From Chionoecetes opilio (lineage: Eukaryota > Arthropoda > Malacostraca > Decapoda > Majidae): a stretch of 64,000 nt of DNA. The notes under the pieces are model-generated. The model saw only the letters and a program-made list of their open reading frames with translations. It had not been told where the DNA came from and searched no databases. The DNA lies in assembly GCA_016584305.1 (NCBI GenBank), contig JACEEZ010009995.1, positions 76,746 to 140,745 on the forward strand, given 5' to 3'. Shown here piece after piece: positions 45,785 through 57,049 of the stretch. The position numbers and the translations under genes were made by a program. Every line of letters starts with the position of its first letter. The first letter of the stretch is position 1.

Positions 45785-46240
45785 TCATACAGATACAATG
45801 TCCTCTAGCTCAATTATTTTTTTTTTTTTTTATTTATTTACATCTATTACATAAATATATATCACGCTCAGTCTATGATAATGGTTATGGTTTTTTTTAT
45901 ACTTTTCTTTACTAAACAAGTTGAAAAAGAATCAAAACTAGACGAAAAGCTATTGCGAGGAAGAGAACATTCAAGATTAATAGACATACTATTTCAGTCT
46001 ATTTAAGTCTATTTAAAAGTCTATTGATCTTGAGAACATTAATCAGCTTTGACCCCAAATCGTAATCAGAGATAAAATAGATAAAAAATTATAATGGTTG
46101 TCGGTGAACCTTTGTTTAACTCTAAATGTTTGCACAACCATACCTTTGAGGCAGTATATAGGAAGGTAAGTGGTCGTAGTGAAGAACAATACATCAAGGG
46201 AAAGATAAAGATAGCAGTGTTATATGAAAATACTGTTCAA
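43904..46240. other. Intergenic tract with (GA)n at 45721-45782
   Basis: AT-rich spacer downstream of TRAP-gamma. It contains GATAGA-rich sequence near 44000-44400, an AC tract at 44156-44175, a GA microsatellite and a T-run near 45817. No gene was recognised. Confidence 0.6.
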
Positions 46241-46244
46241 TGTA

Positions 46245-46800
46245 TTAAAATTATCAGCATTGTATGTAAAAAATAAATTACGGAGGAGATATTGAAGACA
46301 TTCTGCAACAGTATCACACAAATATGTCTCAAATTCTTCATTAGAAACGCAAAGAAAATAAAGAAAATACAGTTCTGTAAATGCATGAGGGATCTGTTAA
46401 CATTTCCAGGAGTAGCCTATTGGCTGTATTGCATGTATTAAAAATTATCAGCATTGTAAAAAGACACCCATTTCAGAAGGATATTTTAAAGACATTTTGC
46501 AACAGTATCACACAAATATGTCTCAAATTCTCCACTAAAAACTCAAGGAAAATCAAGAAGAAAAGTTTTGTGTATATATGAGAGGTTAACATTTCCAGGA
46601 GTATTGCATGTACGTACGTATTATCAGCATTGTAAAAAGACACCCATTTCAGGAGGATATATTGAAGACATTTTGCATCAGCATCACACAAATATATCTC
46701 AAATTCTCCACTAGAAACTCAAGGAAAATAAATAAGAGAAAGCTTCGGAAATGTATGAGTTTTGTTAACATTTCCAAGAGTACTATTACTAATGTTTGTG
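46245..46800. repeat. Three tandem units of about 180 bp
   Basis: Each unit contains ATTATCAGCATTGTA, GACATTTTGCA, TATCACACAAATATGTCTCA and GTTAACATTTCCA. They start near 46247, 46438 and 46616. They end about 15 bases before the exon at 46813. Confidence 0.85.
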
Positions 46801-46826
46801 TTATTGCTACAGGTGTTTGGTGCATA

Positions 46827-47636
46827 ATGGGAGATGACCCTCGTCCAGATATCGAGTGTTGCGTCGACCATTACGTCCAGGACCCCAATGCTATCAGGTG
46901 GGAGGATAAACACGACAGGTAGAAAGAAAGAGGTAGAGTAGAGTAGAGGTAAAAAGTGTGACCAAATCTACTGTGTTGACGAATCCCTTTGTCTCATTGA
47001 TTTTTTTTATTGATCTCATATTTTTTTCTTTCAGTGATACATCTTGTTCATTACTTTACTATACAGTCATTATACTGTGTCATAACATGTTAGTATGATA
47101 GTTAGTATGATATCTTTGAAATTGTTTTGTCATATGATATTTTTCTTTCAGTGGTACATCTTCTTAATTGCTTACTATACAATCACTATACTGTGTCATA
47201 ACATGTTGATATAGTACCGTAACTTTTGTATTGTTTTGTCTTTACTGTTAGCTGCTTGTTTGTCTATCTTGCATTCAGTGCTCTTTGTTTGCTTTCCGTG
47301 TTATTTGATTCACTGATAGGCCTCTTTAAGTGGTTCATATTGTTGACTCCCGATTACTTATTAACCTCCTTGTTTACCTTCCAAACTGGTTATCTATTTC
47401 AGTGTATCCAATAGTGACTGATGTCTCTATTAAGTGCTTGGTTTTTAGTTTACTGATCTTTATAAAGTTTTGAGTTCTGCTTTTGTATATTTATTGATTT
47501 ATCTATATTACGAATCTGTTTATTTATTTATGTACTATGTCTCCTTATATCAGTCCATATATTCTGATGGTTTTCTTTAGATCTCACTGACGATGATGGC
47601 CAAAGCAGAAAAATCACAACTTGCTTTACTCCTTTC

Positions 47637-47706
<70 letters not shown>

Positions 47707-49446
47707 CTCTCTCGCTCTCTCCTCTCCCTCCCCCCCCCCTAAGTATTTCAACACTGCCTTCCTAGTAAAGTAGCATATCCTTGCTAGCATTGTCCTGACT
47801 CACTATGATCTATTTGTTATAAACATAGCCACTCAGTGATTGCATTATCCCTCAGGACTTTATGAGACATGCCATATTACTACACCTCTCACAGAAAGTT
47901 TTAGTTGCAACCATATTTCTGTACCACAACTTTGGCCTAATTTTGTAGCTCACCTCAAGTATACGTATACAGATTCTCTTGTAACTACTGTGTCTCAAAT
48001 TGTTGTCATGTTTCTTGGATGTAAGGGATTTTGTGGATAAACTTGTGCTTCTTACTTTTCAATGTTGATTTACAAGAATTCCTGAAAGCTGTCCACCTCC
48101 TCTCACTGTCTAATTGTGTGTCGTTGGTTGTGCAGGAAGGGTAACTAATAGAGAGAGAGAGAGTAAAGTGAAATCATTGCCCATGTGTGTATGAGTCAGT
48201 CTTCGTGTTTATAGAAGGTACACGTGTGTCCTGAGGCTCAGTAAACTGGTTGACTGACAGCGAGGAAGAAGAGGAATACTGAGCTGCCAGATGTGACTAC
48301 AAGAATAGTCATCCCATGTACAATCATGTATAATATAATCATGTATATATCGCGCCTTGCATGAACATGAGAGTGCTGATGCAGAAGAACATAGAAAATA
48401 AGGAAGCTACAAGAGGCCGAGAGACCTACACGTGGTAGTTCCTGATACTTAATACTACCTACATCCACCTTTCATCCCCATCCATGAATTTATCCAGCCT
48501 CCATTTTAAAACTCCCTATTGACTGCACTAACTACCTGATGACTGAGTCCATTCCAATAATTTACAGAAGTATTTGTGAACCGTGATTATTTGGGATGCC
48601 GATATTCCATGCTGTGAAATGTCACTATTAGATCATCATAAACTACTACTAATGATTCATGCTATATAACCCACAAGACTACTCTTATAACCCACAAGAC
48701 TACTCTTATAACCCACATGACTACTCTTATAACCCACATGACTACTCTTATAACCCACAAGACTACTCTTATAACCCACATGACTACTCTTATAACCCAC
48801 AAGACTACTCTTATAACCCACAAGACTACTCTTATAACCCACAAGACTACTCTTATAACCCACAAGACTACTCTTATACCCAAAGACTACTCTTATAACC
48901 CACAAGACTACTCTTATAACCCACAAGACTACTCTTATAACCCACAAGACTACTCTTATAACCCACAAGACTACTCCTACAAGTATAGTGTCTAAACTAG
49001 TGTGATTATATATGACTTGTGCAATTTTTTAGCAGCTGTGTTGTTCCTCTCATCCCCCATGTCTGCTGCATCAATGTCCCTACACTGCTTCAACTCCTCT
49101 TGATATTTCTTATGGAACTAATAATGGCACAGACAACCTTTACTTCATTTAATATGCCTGTGTAGCTTCATTCCGTTTTTTTTTTGACTGAATGTGCATT
49201 AGTAAACATTTATTCACCTATTCAGGCAGATGTATGGAGTCTTATTTGGGATTTTGACATTGAAGGTCTTACAGTCATGTCAGGATCAGATTGTTTGCAT
49301 ATTCCCCCTCTCGCCTTTATTGTAGAAGTATTAGTAATAACAAGCACCATTGATTTATTCTCCAGTAATGTGGGTGATGAGGACAACGATGTAGAATTTG
49401 TCGAAGACTCTGCCGCCCTCCTCGGCCCCTCGCGTGCTGTCCCCCC
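46827..49446 (+). CDS. Unrecognised acidic protein, N-terminal two coding exons (partial)
   Basis: Exon 46813-46897 follows a TGCTACAG acceptor and has an ATG at 46827 (ATAATGG context). It encodes MGDDPRPDIECCVDHYVQDP and ends at AG|GTGGGA. Exon 49366-49446 (acceptor TTCTCCAG, donor CC|GTGAGT) joins in phase to give GDEDNDVEFVEDSAALL. Together they give about 50 residues, 14 acidic. I found no later exon in the window, so the rest probably lies to the right, beyond the transposon-rich stretch. I do not recognise the protein; the pairing of the two exons is inferred from phase and composition. Confidence 0.5.
46930..48370. other. Intronic tract with (CT)n at 47643-47720
   Basis: AT-rich sequence between the two putative exons. 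It carries a short direct repeat (CTTTCAGTGRTACATCTTSTT at about 47030 and 47148) and a CT microsatellite. No coding signal was seen. Confidence 0.6.
48380..48600 (-). mobile_element. LINE 3' fragment
   Basis: The minus strand reads LEWTQSS...VLKWRLDKFMDGDERWM, the C-terminus of a non-LTR ORF2 type, then GGAACTACCACGTGTAGGTC and GCCTCTTGTAGCTTCC. The same tail occurs at about 55447-55490. Confidence 0.6.
48664..48980. repeat. 21-bp minisatellite, about 15 copies
   Basis: Unit TATAACCCACAAGACTACTC plus T. Copies vary mainly at one A/T position (CAAGAC or CATGAC). Plus-strand translation is a YNPQDYS/YNPHDYS heptapeptide repeat, open because 21 is a multiple of three. Confidence 0.95.
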
Positions 49447-49826
49447 GTGAGTGTTCCTTTGGGTGTTCACAGTATGGAGTTGTTTTAACCCCTTCACGCC
49501 CAGATCTTTCCTTTGCTATAAAAAAATCGTCTGTTGTTAGCCATAAAATTACAAAAATAACTGTATATACCAAATTAGCTAGTGGACAAGGATACTAAAC
49601 AGGTCATATCAAAGACTACTGTATACAGTAGTCTTTGGTCATATCTATAAAAACATTGCTTATATTCACTAAAAATCGTTTAATGTTACCCAAATTACAA
49701 TGGAAATTACGTTCTGGGTCTCAAGGGGTTAATTAAAGACATATGGAGATAGACGAATAGTTCCTCCATGATTGCATTATTATGTGGGTTTTATTTAATT
49801 TCGTCCATGTTGACAAATATAATACA

Positions 49827-50597
49827 CTAGCCGCAAAGCCGCCCTCCGGGCGGACTTTTTGGCTAGCTCCTGCGGAGGGCTATTGGTGGGACTTCGGCCC
49901 ACCACCTGTGTTTGGTGGGCCTTCGGCCCACCAAACACAGACTCTCCAGATAGCCCCTTCTAACTTTCCTGAAATCATGGATGGAGAAATGTATGTATTA
50001 ACACAAACCCATTCACATCACCCCCAACCCATTCACTCACCCATTACCCATCACCCCCACACATTCACCACCCTTACCATCACCCCCACCATTCACTCAC
50101 CATTACCCATCACCACACCTTCACTCCCCATCCCATCACCCCACTTCACTCACCATTACCCATCACCCCACCCATTCACTCACCCATTACCCATCACCAC
50201 ACCCCATTCCTCACATTACCCATCACCCCCCACCTATTCCCTCACCCATCAACCCCAACCCATCACCCCCCACCCATTCACTCACCCATCACCCCACACC
50301 CATTACCCATCACCCCACCCATTCACTCACCCATTACCCATCATCCTACATCAAGGTTTCCTCAATTCTCGCAACCCACTTATTTTTTTCACAGTTCTCG
50401 CTAATAGGCTACTAAAAAAAAAAAAAAAAAGTGATCGGATCATCGCATAAGTAGGCTTAAAATGTGCCCCTGGTCGACCCGGTTCCAAAACTGTGCCATA
50501 TGATGAGATTGGGGCACTGGGGGCGGCACCTATCGCGGACACACACACAGACACACAGACACACACACAGACACACTTTCGCTTATATTATTATAGA
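49827..50597 (-). mobile_element. Non-autonomous Helitron, copy 4
   Basis: Plus coordinates CTAGCCGCAAAGCCGCC after A49826 to TATATTATTATAGA before T50598. It has hairpins, a minisatellite with many single-base losses between about 50055 and 50230, the CAACCCACTT block, and a GCGATAGGTGCCGCC-complement block before (CA)n. Confidence 0.85.
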
Positions 50598-50787
50598 TAG
50601 TAAGGAATAAGCCTAAACATGCATATATTGATGAAAATGAATGAAAATACGTGGGTAAGAGGTGTTGCTTTTGGACGAATAGCTGATGTAACAATTGTTT
50701 AGGAGTGTTTCAAGAGGGTACGTGGTAAGCTGGGGAGTAAGCAGCCTGTTACACCCATCCATCATCAGTGTAATTACTGATCTGATG

Positions 50788-50917
50788 ATGGGGGGCGTGG
50801 TTGCTTGTTTCAGGGGTTGGGGGTTCGTGGGTGCTTGTTTGAGGGGTTGGGGGAGCGTGGGTGCTTGTTTGAGGGGTTGGGGGGACGTGGGTGCTTGTTT
50901 CAGGAGTTGGGGGGGGT
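50788..50917. repeat. 30-bp minisatellite, about 4 copies
   Basis: Unit GTGGGTGCTTGTTTGAGGGG plus TTGGGGGARC. Confidence 0.9.
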
Positions 50918-51060
50918 AGAGGGCAGGACAGTAGGTGCCAAGGATGGCATGTCAGCCAGTTCCACCGATAGATTAGGGCAGAAAATGGGGAAACGTTACG
51001 TAATTACTTCCACCTCCTCATACACATTGGTAAACGTGGCTGCCTGGTATGCGTTACGTA

Positions 51061-51339
51061 CAGTGGCGTAGGTAAGGGGCGGGTGCTGTTTGAAATAGCC
51101 CCCCGGGCCCCCAAGAGAGGGGGGCCCCCAAATGCATCACTCAATCAGTGCTGCGTTGACGGTGCAAGGGAAAATATTGCACCTCCCACTCGCTCCATTC
51201 CCAAGGCACTTTGCTAAGGTAGGCCCAAAGGATTATTTCATTAATAGGTTATAAATATGATAATATGAACTTGCAAATTTAGGGGGGGGCCCCCTCAGGA
51301 AGAAAAGCCCCCGGGCCCCCAAAATGTCTAGCAGCCCTG
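51061..51339. mobile_element. Short hAT-like element (tentative)
   Basis: Starts CAGTGGCGTAGGTAAGGGG and ends GCTAGCAGCCCTG. Internally CCCCCGGGCCCCCAA occurs twice. Flanks GTTACGTA (51053-51060) and GTTTGGTA (51340-51347) agree at six of eight positions. Confidence 0.5.
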
Positions 51340-51347
51340 GTTTGGTA

Positions 51348-52700
51348 TCTCCTAAAGTGTGCAAGGTCTTTTTTTAATGTTTTTTAAAAATTCTTTATGA
51401 TATTTTACTCACTTTCTCATAATCAAGTCAGCTCACTATGAATTGCTGGTATGTAAAATAAACGTAAAAAGTCCACAGGCGAAAGGCTTCAGTGCTTATT
51501 AAAATTGGTCCCATTCTTTGATACCCTGCAATCCATGATTTCACATCTCACGGTAATATCATTATTATTGACAATCTTATAAAACAAGGTCAGTGCACCA
51601 GCCAACCAACCAAGAGATAACCTCCAGGGCTGTGTGTGCTCAGTTCATGATTAATATTTCAACCATGGCGAGTTGATACAAAGTGCATCATCAACACTAG
51701 TTTGTTATGGTTCATGTTGTATCTACTGTATTGTTGTGAAGGAGTGACAATAATGAGTGAAATGCCTAATTAAATTTGGCTTGGAAGTTATAGTCAGCTG
51801 GTGATTGATTCCATTTTACCAGGCCACTGTGTCATGCTATGTTAGCCTTTCTAGTGAGGTGGTAGGGAAGTTATACAATATTTTGATAATGTAAAGATAT
51901 AAGAAGCCTTGAGCATCAGAAGACAGATATACACAGCTCATAGAAGTCCTGATACATAGTGATCGACGTGCGTATGCAATAAGTGGATGCAGTTTATGAG
52001 TATCATGTTAGATTTTTATTTCTCCTTTTAATTTGATTGATCTTTATATATACTTTCTAGTTACTTAACTAAATAAGAGGAGAAAAAGATGTGGTTATCA
52101 TGGGAATAGAAGTTGATGAACCTTCATTCCAGATAAGCAGCTGTCAAAGTCATGATTCGTCTATCAGTCAGATAAGTTTAGATAGTCTGTAGTGTTATTA
52201 GTGTTCGAGACTTGAGACTTACGTGCGAGGTCAGTGTGTTGGTCGGTGAAGTGAAGTGAGACATCCTGTGGCAGGACTGTGGTAGCGCACGACAATGAAA
52301 ACTTGAGAGGTAATGTTTTGATGTCCTGTACTCATGGAGGGGGGTACACTATTCAAAAGCTGATGGATGATGATAGGGAAGAATGTGGAATTGAAACATA
52401 GCATAGACAATTCTTTTCCAATCTTGGTCCATTGACAGGATTAATTAAAACAGATCATAAACATTTTTTTAAATCTTGCTGCATTGACAGGATTGACAGG
52501 ATCAGTGTTACTTTATATTCTTTATTTTTTGGATATAATGTTAAAGAACTATAGGAATAAAATATAAAATAAGAATATGTATAAGAATACCATTGATAAA
52601 ATCGTTGTTATTAATGAGTGAGTGAGTTATGCGAGTTATTCAGGAGCAGCTTGAAGCCTTCAGCTATGGCTCAGGATTAGGAAGTAGCCGATTGCATGTT
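51348..52700. other. AT-rich tract, nothing recognised
   Basis: No exon consistent with continuation of the upstream acidic gene, no RNA gene and no bounded repeat were found. Confidence 0.5.
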
Positions 52701-55150
52701 AGTTTTAGGCGCCACCACCTACCATGGTACCACCTTTATCTTATAATTCTAACAAAACACTTTTTTTGGGCATGTTACATCTTTTTCCCTCAATGTTTTT
52801 ACACGGGGAAAAAAATTTTTGTTGATTAGGTCGACACTTGTTATTAAGAAATTTTTTTGGGTGCTGAATCCAAACTAAATCTCATTTTTCTCATCACGTC
52901 AATTTTTTGAACGTAGGTTTTCGTTTGCATAAAAATATGAAAAATACTGTAATAACAGTAACAGTGCTATTTTATAAAAGTTAAAATGTTAACTAAAATA
53001 AAAAAATAAAAGAAATAGGCATAATAGAATGTTTTTTTAACTTACATGTTTTTGAAAGGATAAGGCTAAATTGTGGCAGGTTAAGGAAAAATTTACGTTT
53101 GTAGCTTTGTTGGAGTGTTCAACTTGGGGGACTATCGCGTTTGTGCCCAACAATAGTCACCATCATATGACATCCCATCACCCGGGTCGTTTTCCAAACC
53201 TTAAAAATCTTGGTGAAATCGTTCACCTTGCTCGTCGTAGCAGCCCCAAAGTTTTTCCCGGGAAAATTTGGCAAGAGGGTATGAAAAAAAATGTACTTAA
53301 ATCATGTTGCCCCAAAGCACTTTGTTTGCTCTCCAATAGTTTCTGAAAAATTTCTGTGTAATTACTTGCACGGTATTTCCAAGAAATTTTTGACGCTTTT
53401 TTTAATGTAGCCAAGCATTTTTTTCAAAAGGGCTGACATAGTACCGTTGAAATTTATCTTTTATGAGCTGTCGAATTTGTGGCCACAAACACACCGGCCT
53501 TTATTTTTTTTAAATTTACAGTCCCGGAAAAAGCCAAGATGATGTACTTAAAAAGTCGCCATCAGTTGACAAGCTTTTTACAAATTGTTTTATGGACCCA
53601 TTTATGTGCAGAGGTGGGGAAAATTTTTTTCTTTTTCAACAAGGGGGCCCTGTACAAGTTAGGATCTCCAGGTTTTAAAATCGATCTCGGAGGCCAATTG
53701 TCTGAACCCAATGTTTTCTCGAGCTCTGCTATCCCCCCCCTACAGAGAAAACAGGATACTTTGTGTATCCACGTTTTTGACCCAAAAAGGAAAGGGCACC
53801 ATTTTAAGGTAAAACAGAGATCCAATTTTTTGTCATATTGCAATAACTCAAAGACTCTTTTTCATCTCAAATTCTTCACGAAGAAGACCGAATGCCCCCA
53901 AAAGGGACTGCGCCAAACAAATTGCCCCTTGGTAGAAGGGAACCTTCAAGCTCCCCTTTGGTAAATAAAAAATCCCATTTATTTTGGGTTGTAGATTGAA
54001 AGCCCTAACCTTCGTAAACCCGGAATGTTATGGCAAAACACAAAACCGCTGGCACTTCGAAAATATGCAGAAAAAAGTATTTTTCTGGTTCGAAAAGTTA
54101 TATACCTTTACCCCTTTTTCAAGTTGTTTTCTCGTCAGTCTTTATGCTATATTTTGAAACTTTTTTTGGGTAGGCCCCAAAACACGTGCTAAAAACTTTA
54201 AAAGGCTGACAAATCCCCTACGAAAAATGAATCCTCGTGAATGTCAAAATCTGATCATTTTCTGCATGCGTTCTTCAAACACTCAGATCTTCTAGAGGAG
54301 GTTTGTTCGAAAAAATGGCATGGAAATTTTAGTGAATGAGGCATTGGTCTTATAGCTGACGGTAAATTAGGATATTCTATTTTACTTTTTTTTTTCTTTT
54401 TAAATCCCCCGATGTTTTTTACTAAACAAAAGTAACAGTCGTGGGTGATCTTTTTGCTCTGCCAAAAACCCTGGGGATACCAAATGCCAAAATTTTCACG
54501 TTTCCTTTTGGGTTTCATCCGTAATCTCTGCACACTGCTTTCACACTTTGTAGGGGCCCCTAGTTGTCTGTCACCGAGTTTTTTTAAAATAGCAAAATGC
54601 TTGTTTGAAAATACCTGATGCTTTCCCTCTGACTTGGAATTGGGGAAACTACCCCAATATAGCAGAAGGGTCAGGGTTGTTTTTGGGATTTTTGCGAGAC
54701 TAGAGAGCAACTGTCTGAAACAAAAGAAAAATACCTAGTAAATAAAACACTAAACTGGAATAGTTTTTCAAGCTTTTAAAACAAAAAAAAAAAAGCATAA
54801 AAAAGAAATAGAAATTCAATGGTATGTTGTTCAAAGGTTAAAAGAAAAAACCCTAACAAATCCCCCTAATTTCCCACATCCTAGCTTTTTGTTTGCAGTA
54901 TTGATAGTACTGACCTATTTGGGGGCTGCCGCACCTCTCCCGCACTGTCTCAAATTTTAACTGCACAAAAATTGCCACATAGCTCTCGGATTCAAAAACG
55001 AATCAGCTGGCAATTTTTTACAGCTCCAAGTGGAATTTTGCTTATCTGGAGGGTAAGTGTGGAAAAAAAACTTGATGCTAGAAAAAAAAAATGATACAGA
55101 TTTGGGAAACGCATGCCCAAATTTTAGTCTAAATAAGCTCAAAAATCTAA
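52700..55150 (-). pseudogene. Frameshift-ridden relic of a transposon-associated arthropod protein
   Basis: Minus-strand pieces in all three frames match a family I recall as repeated in many arthropod genomes: DNWPPRSILKPG, LHIKLGLIKQFVK-like (about 53640-53570), AGVFVG (about 53490), NYTEIFQKLLE and FFP/FPGK (about 53370-53270), then the diagnostic EQGERFHQDF (about 53230-53200) and GDYCW (about 53140). No frame stays open beyond about 60-150 codons. The run of homopolymers suggests poor consensus as well as decay. The transposon type is not established. Confidence 0.55.
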
Positions 55151-55436
55151 CTCAACAATTTTTTTTTCTTCAAATTGTTCCCCAGTGTTATCTGTTGTGA
55201 TAACAAAGCTTAACAAATGAAGTGTATTGACTGGTTCACATCAATTGCGGTTTGATATCAATAAGTATAATATATAAGCTTAATGTAGGAAAAAATGACC
55301 CTTCAGTAATGATAACTTAACTAACACCATTTCAGGTAGGATAGATTGCAAAACAACAAATATGCAAGTGTTGATTAGTTCTGACCACCCTAGGGAGCAC
55401 TAATATAATATCAGGTTTTTAATGCTGAGAGTGTTG

Positions 55437-56100
55437 GTAAATAAAGAAGCTACAAGAGGCTGTGAGACCTACACGTGGTAGTTCCTGTAAATGGAAGCAC
55501 TGATATCCTAAAGCTACGTTCTACATTAATTCAGTACTAATGAAGCCACATCTCAATAATGACATATGGTTAAATTTAATCCCATGATTGACACCTATCT
55601 GTTGGAGACTTGGAGTCAGCACAGAGATGGATGACAGACACGGAAAAGTTCCACTACCAGTACAGGGCTGGGCATAAAACACCATCTGCATTCCATTGAC
55701 ATGCAAAAGGTGGGGCAGTGATCTGACTTAACGGGTGTCATAAGATAATGTACATACCTAAGAATCTGACTGTATCTTAGGTGGTTATGATTTAGTGGAT
55801 GATCTTAGATTCAAGAAAGAGATAGAGAGGAATTGGCTAACAAGTATGGTAGTGGGTGAGTGGAATAAGCTCAGCACGCCCTGTAGTAATTGCAAATTTA
55901 TATAAGACGAGAACATTTTCAAAGTAAGATTGAATAGATTAATGCATCAGATGACAGTTGGCGGCACAAGTCGTGGTAGAGAATGATTATAAAAGATCAC
56001 TCATATATCCCGAGTGGTCACTTCCTCCTATAGGTCAGAGAAGAATCCCACCTCCCACGCTTCTCTGGCATGGAGGGGAGACTCAGAACCTTTATCTAAT
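55437..56100. mobile_element. Two LINE 3' fragments
   Basis: At about 55445-55490, GAAGCTACAAGAGGC...CCTACACGTGGTAGTTCC matches 48405-48442 (minus-sense). At about 55780-56090 the plus strand reads FKKEIERNWLTSMVVGEWNK and KVRLNRLMHQM, similar to non-LTR C-termini. Confidence 0.5.
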
Positions 56101-56385
56101 CTAATATACTATAGGAGTAGCCGTGTGACTGTGTGTCTGTCTGTCTTGTCTGTTTTGGGTAGCCGAAACTGTAAATTTAATTTTGATGAGAGTAGGCTAA
56201 AAAAATCGCAAATAAATCGTAGGTGGTAAACGGCTTAGTCCCATGTCGATTGAATACTTTTGAAGGGGGGTTTGGGCTAAAAACACTTCAAAGATTAGAT
56301 TACAGGAATGAACTCTGCGGTAACGTCTTGCCGCATTTCACTAATTCCGTAGACTCATGGACTTACCGTTTGTGTGCGTGTGTGA

Positions 56386-56418
<33 letters not shown>

Positions 56419-56425
56419 TGCGTGC
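56100..56425 (+). repeat. Dispersed repeat R1, copy 1
   Basis: TCTAATATACTATAGGAGTA...TGTGACTGTGTGTCTGTC...AAAAAAATCGCAAATAAATCG...ACTTACCGTTTGTGTG. The 5' layout (TC start, then CTGT repeats) resembles a Helitron 5' end, but no matching 3' end was found. Confidence 0.6.
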
Positions 56426-56433
56426 TTGCAGGA

Positions 56434-56570
56434 CAGGCGTGGGGCTGGGGTGATATAGGCGTGGGGCTGGGGTGAGGTAGGCGTGGGGCTGGGGTGAGAC
56501 GAGCGTGGGGCTGGGGTGAGGCAGGCGTGGGGTTGGGGTGAGACAAGCGTGGGGCTGGGGTGAGGAAGGC
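56434..56570. repeat. 22-bp minisatellite, about 6 copies
   Basis: Unit GCGTGGGGCTGGGGTGAGRY plus RR. Confidence 0.9.
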
Positions 56571-56584
56571 TACAGTGGTGGTAG

Positions 56585-56720
56585 GTGGTCTACCCGAGGC
56601 ACTTTGACCAGTGACCAACGACAGCAACAACACGATTGGAGTTTGCACTCACATTGTTGTTTAAAATATACTACTACTACAAACATCAATACATGGGTCC
56701 GAAGGGCCCATCAGCACTTG
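56585..56720. repeat. Dispersed repeat R2, copy 1
   Basis: GTGGTCTACCCGAGGCACTT...ACGATTGGAGTTTGCACTC...AAACATCAATACATGG. A second copy lies at about 60205-60355. Each is adjacent to GT-rich sequence. Confidence 0.7.
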
Positions 56721-57030
56721 TCTAATATACTATAGGAGTAGCCGTGTGACTGTGTGTCTGTCTGTCCGTCTGTTCTGGGTAGCCGTAGTTGATTTTGATG
56801 ATAATAGGCTAAAAAAATCGCAAATAAATCGCAGGTAGTAAGCGGCTTGGTCTCATGTCGATTGAATAATTTTGAAGGGTGGTTTTGGGCTAAAAACACT
56901 TAAGAATATGTATTAGATTACAAGAAGAAACTGCGGTAATGTCTTGCCGCATTTCACTAACTCCGTAGACTCATGGACTTACCGTTTGTGTGTGTGTGCA
57001 TGCATGCAGGTGTGTGTGTGTGTGTGTGTT
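56721..57030 (+). repeat. Dispersed repeat R1, copy 2
   Basis: Begins TCTAATATACTATAGGAGTA directly after repeat R2 and follows the same order as 56100-56425, with small deletions. Confidence 0.65.
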
Positions 57031-57049
57031 AAGTAAGTTAGTAAGTAAG

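Noticed and set aside
52629..52700. Third exon of the acidic gene (VIQEQLEAFSYGSG)
   Set aside because: No AG acceptor in the required phase directly before it and no donor after the readable part.
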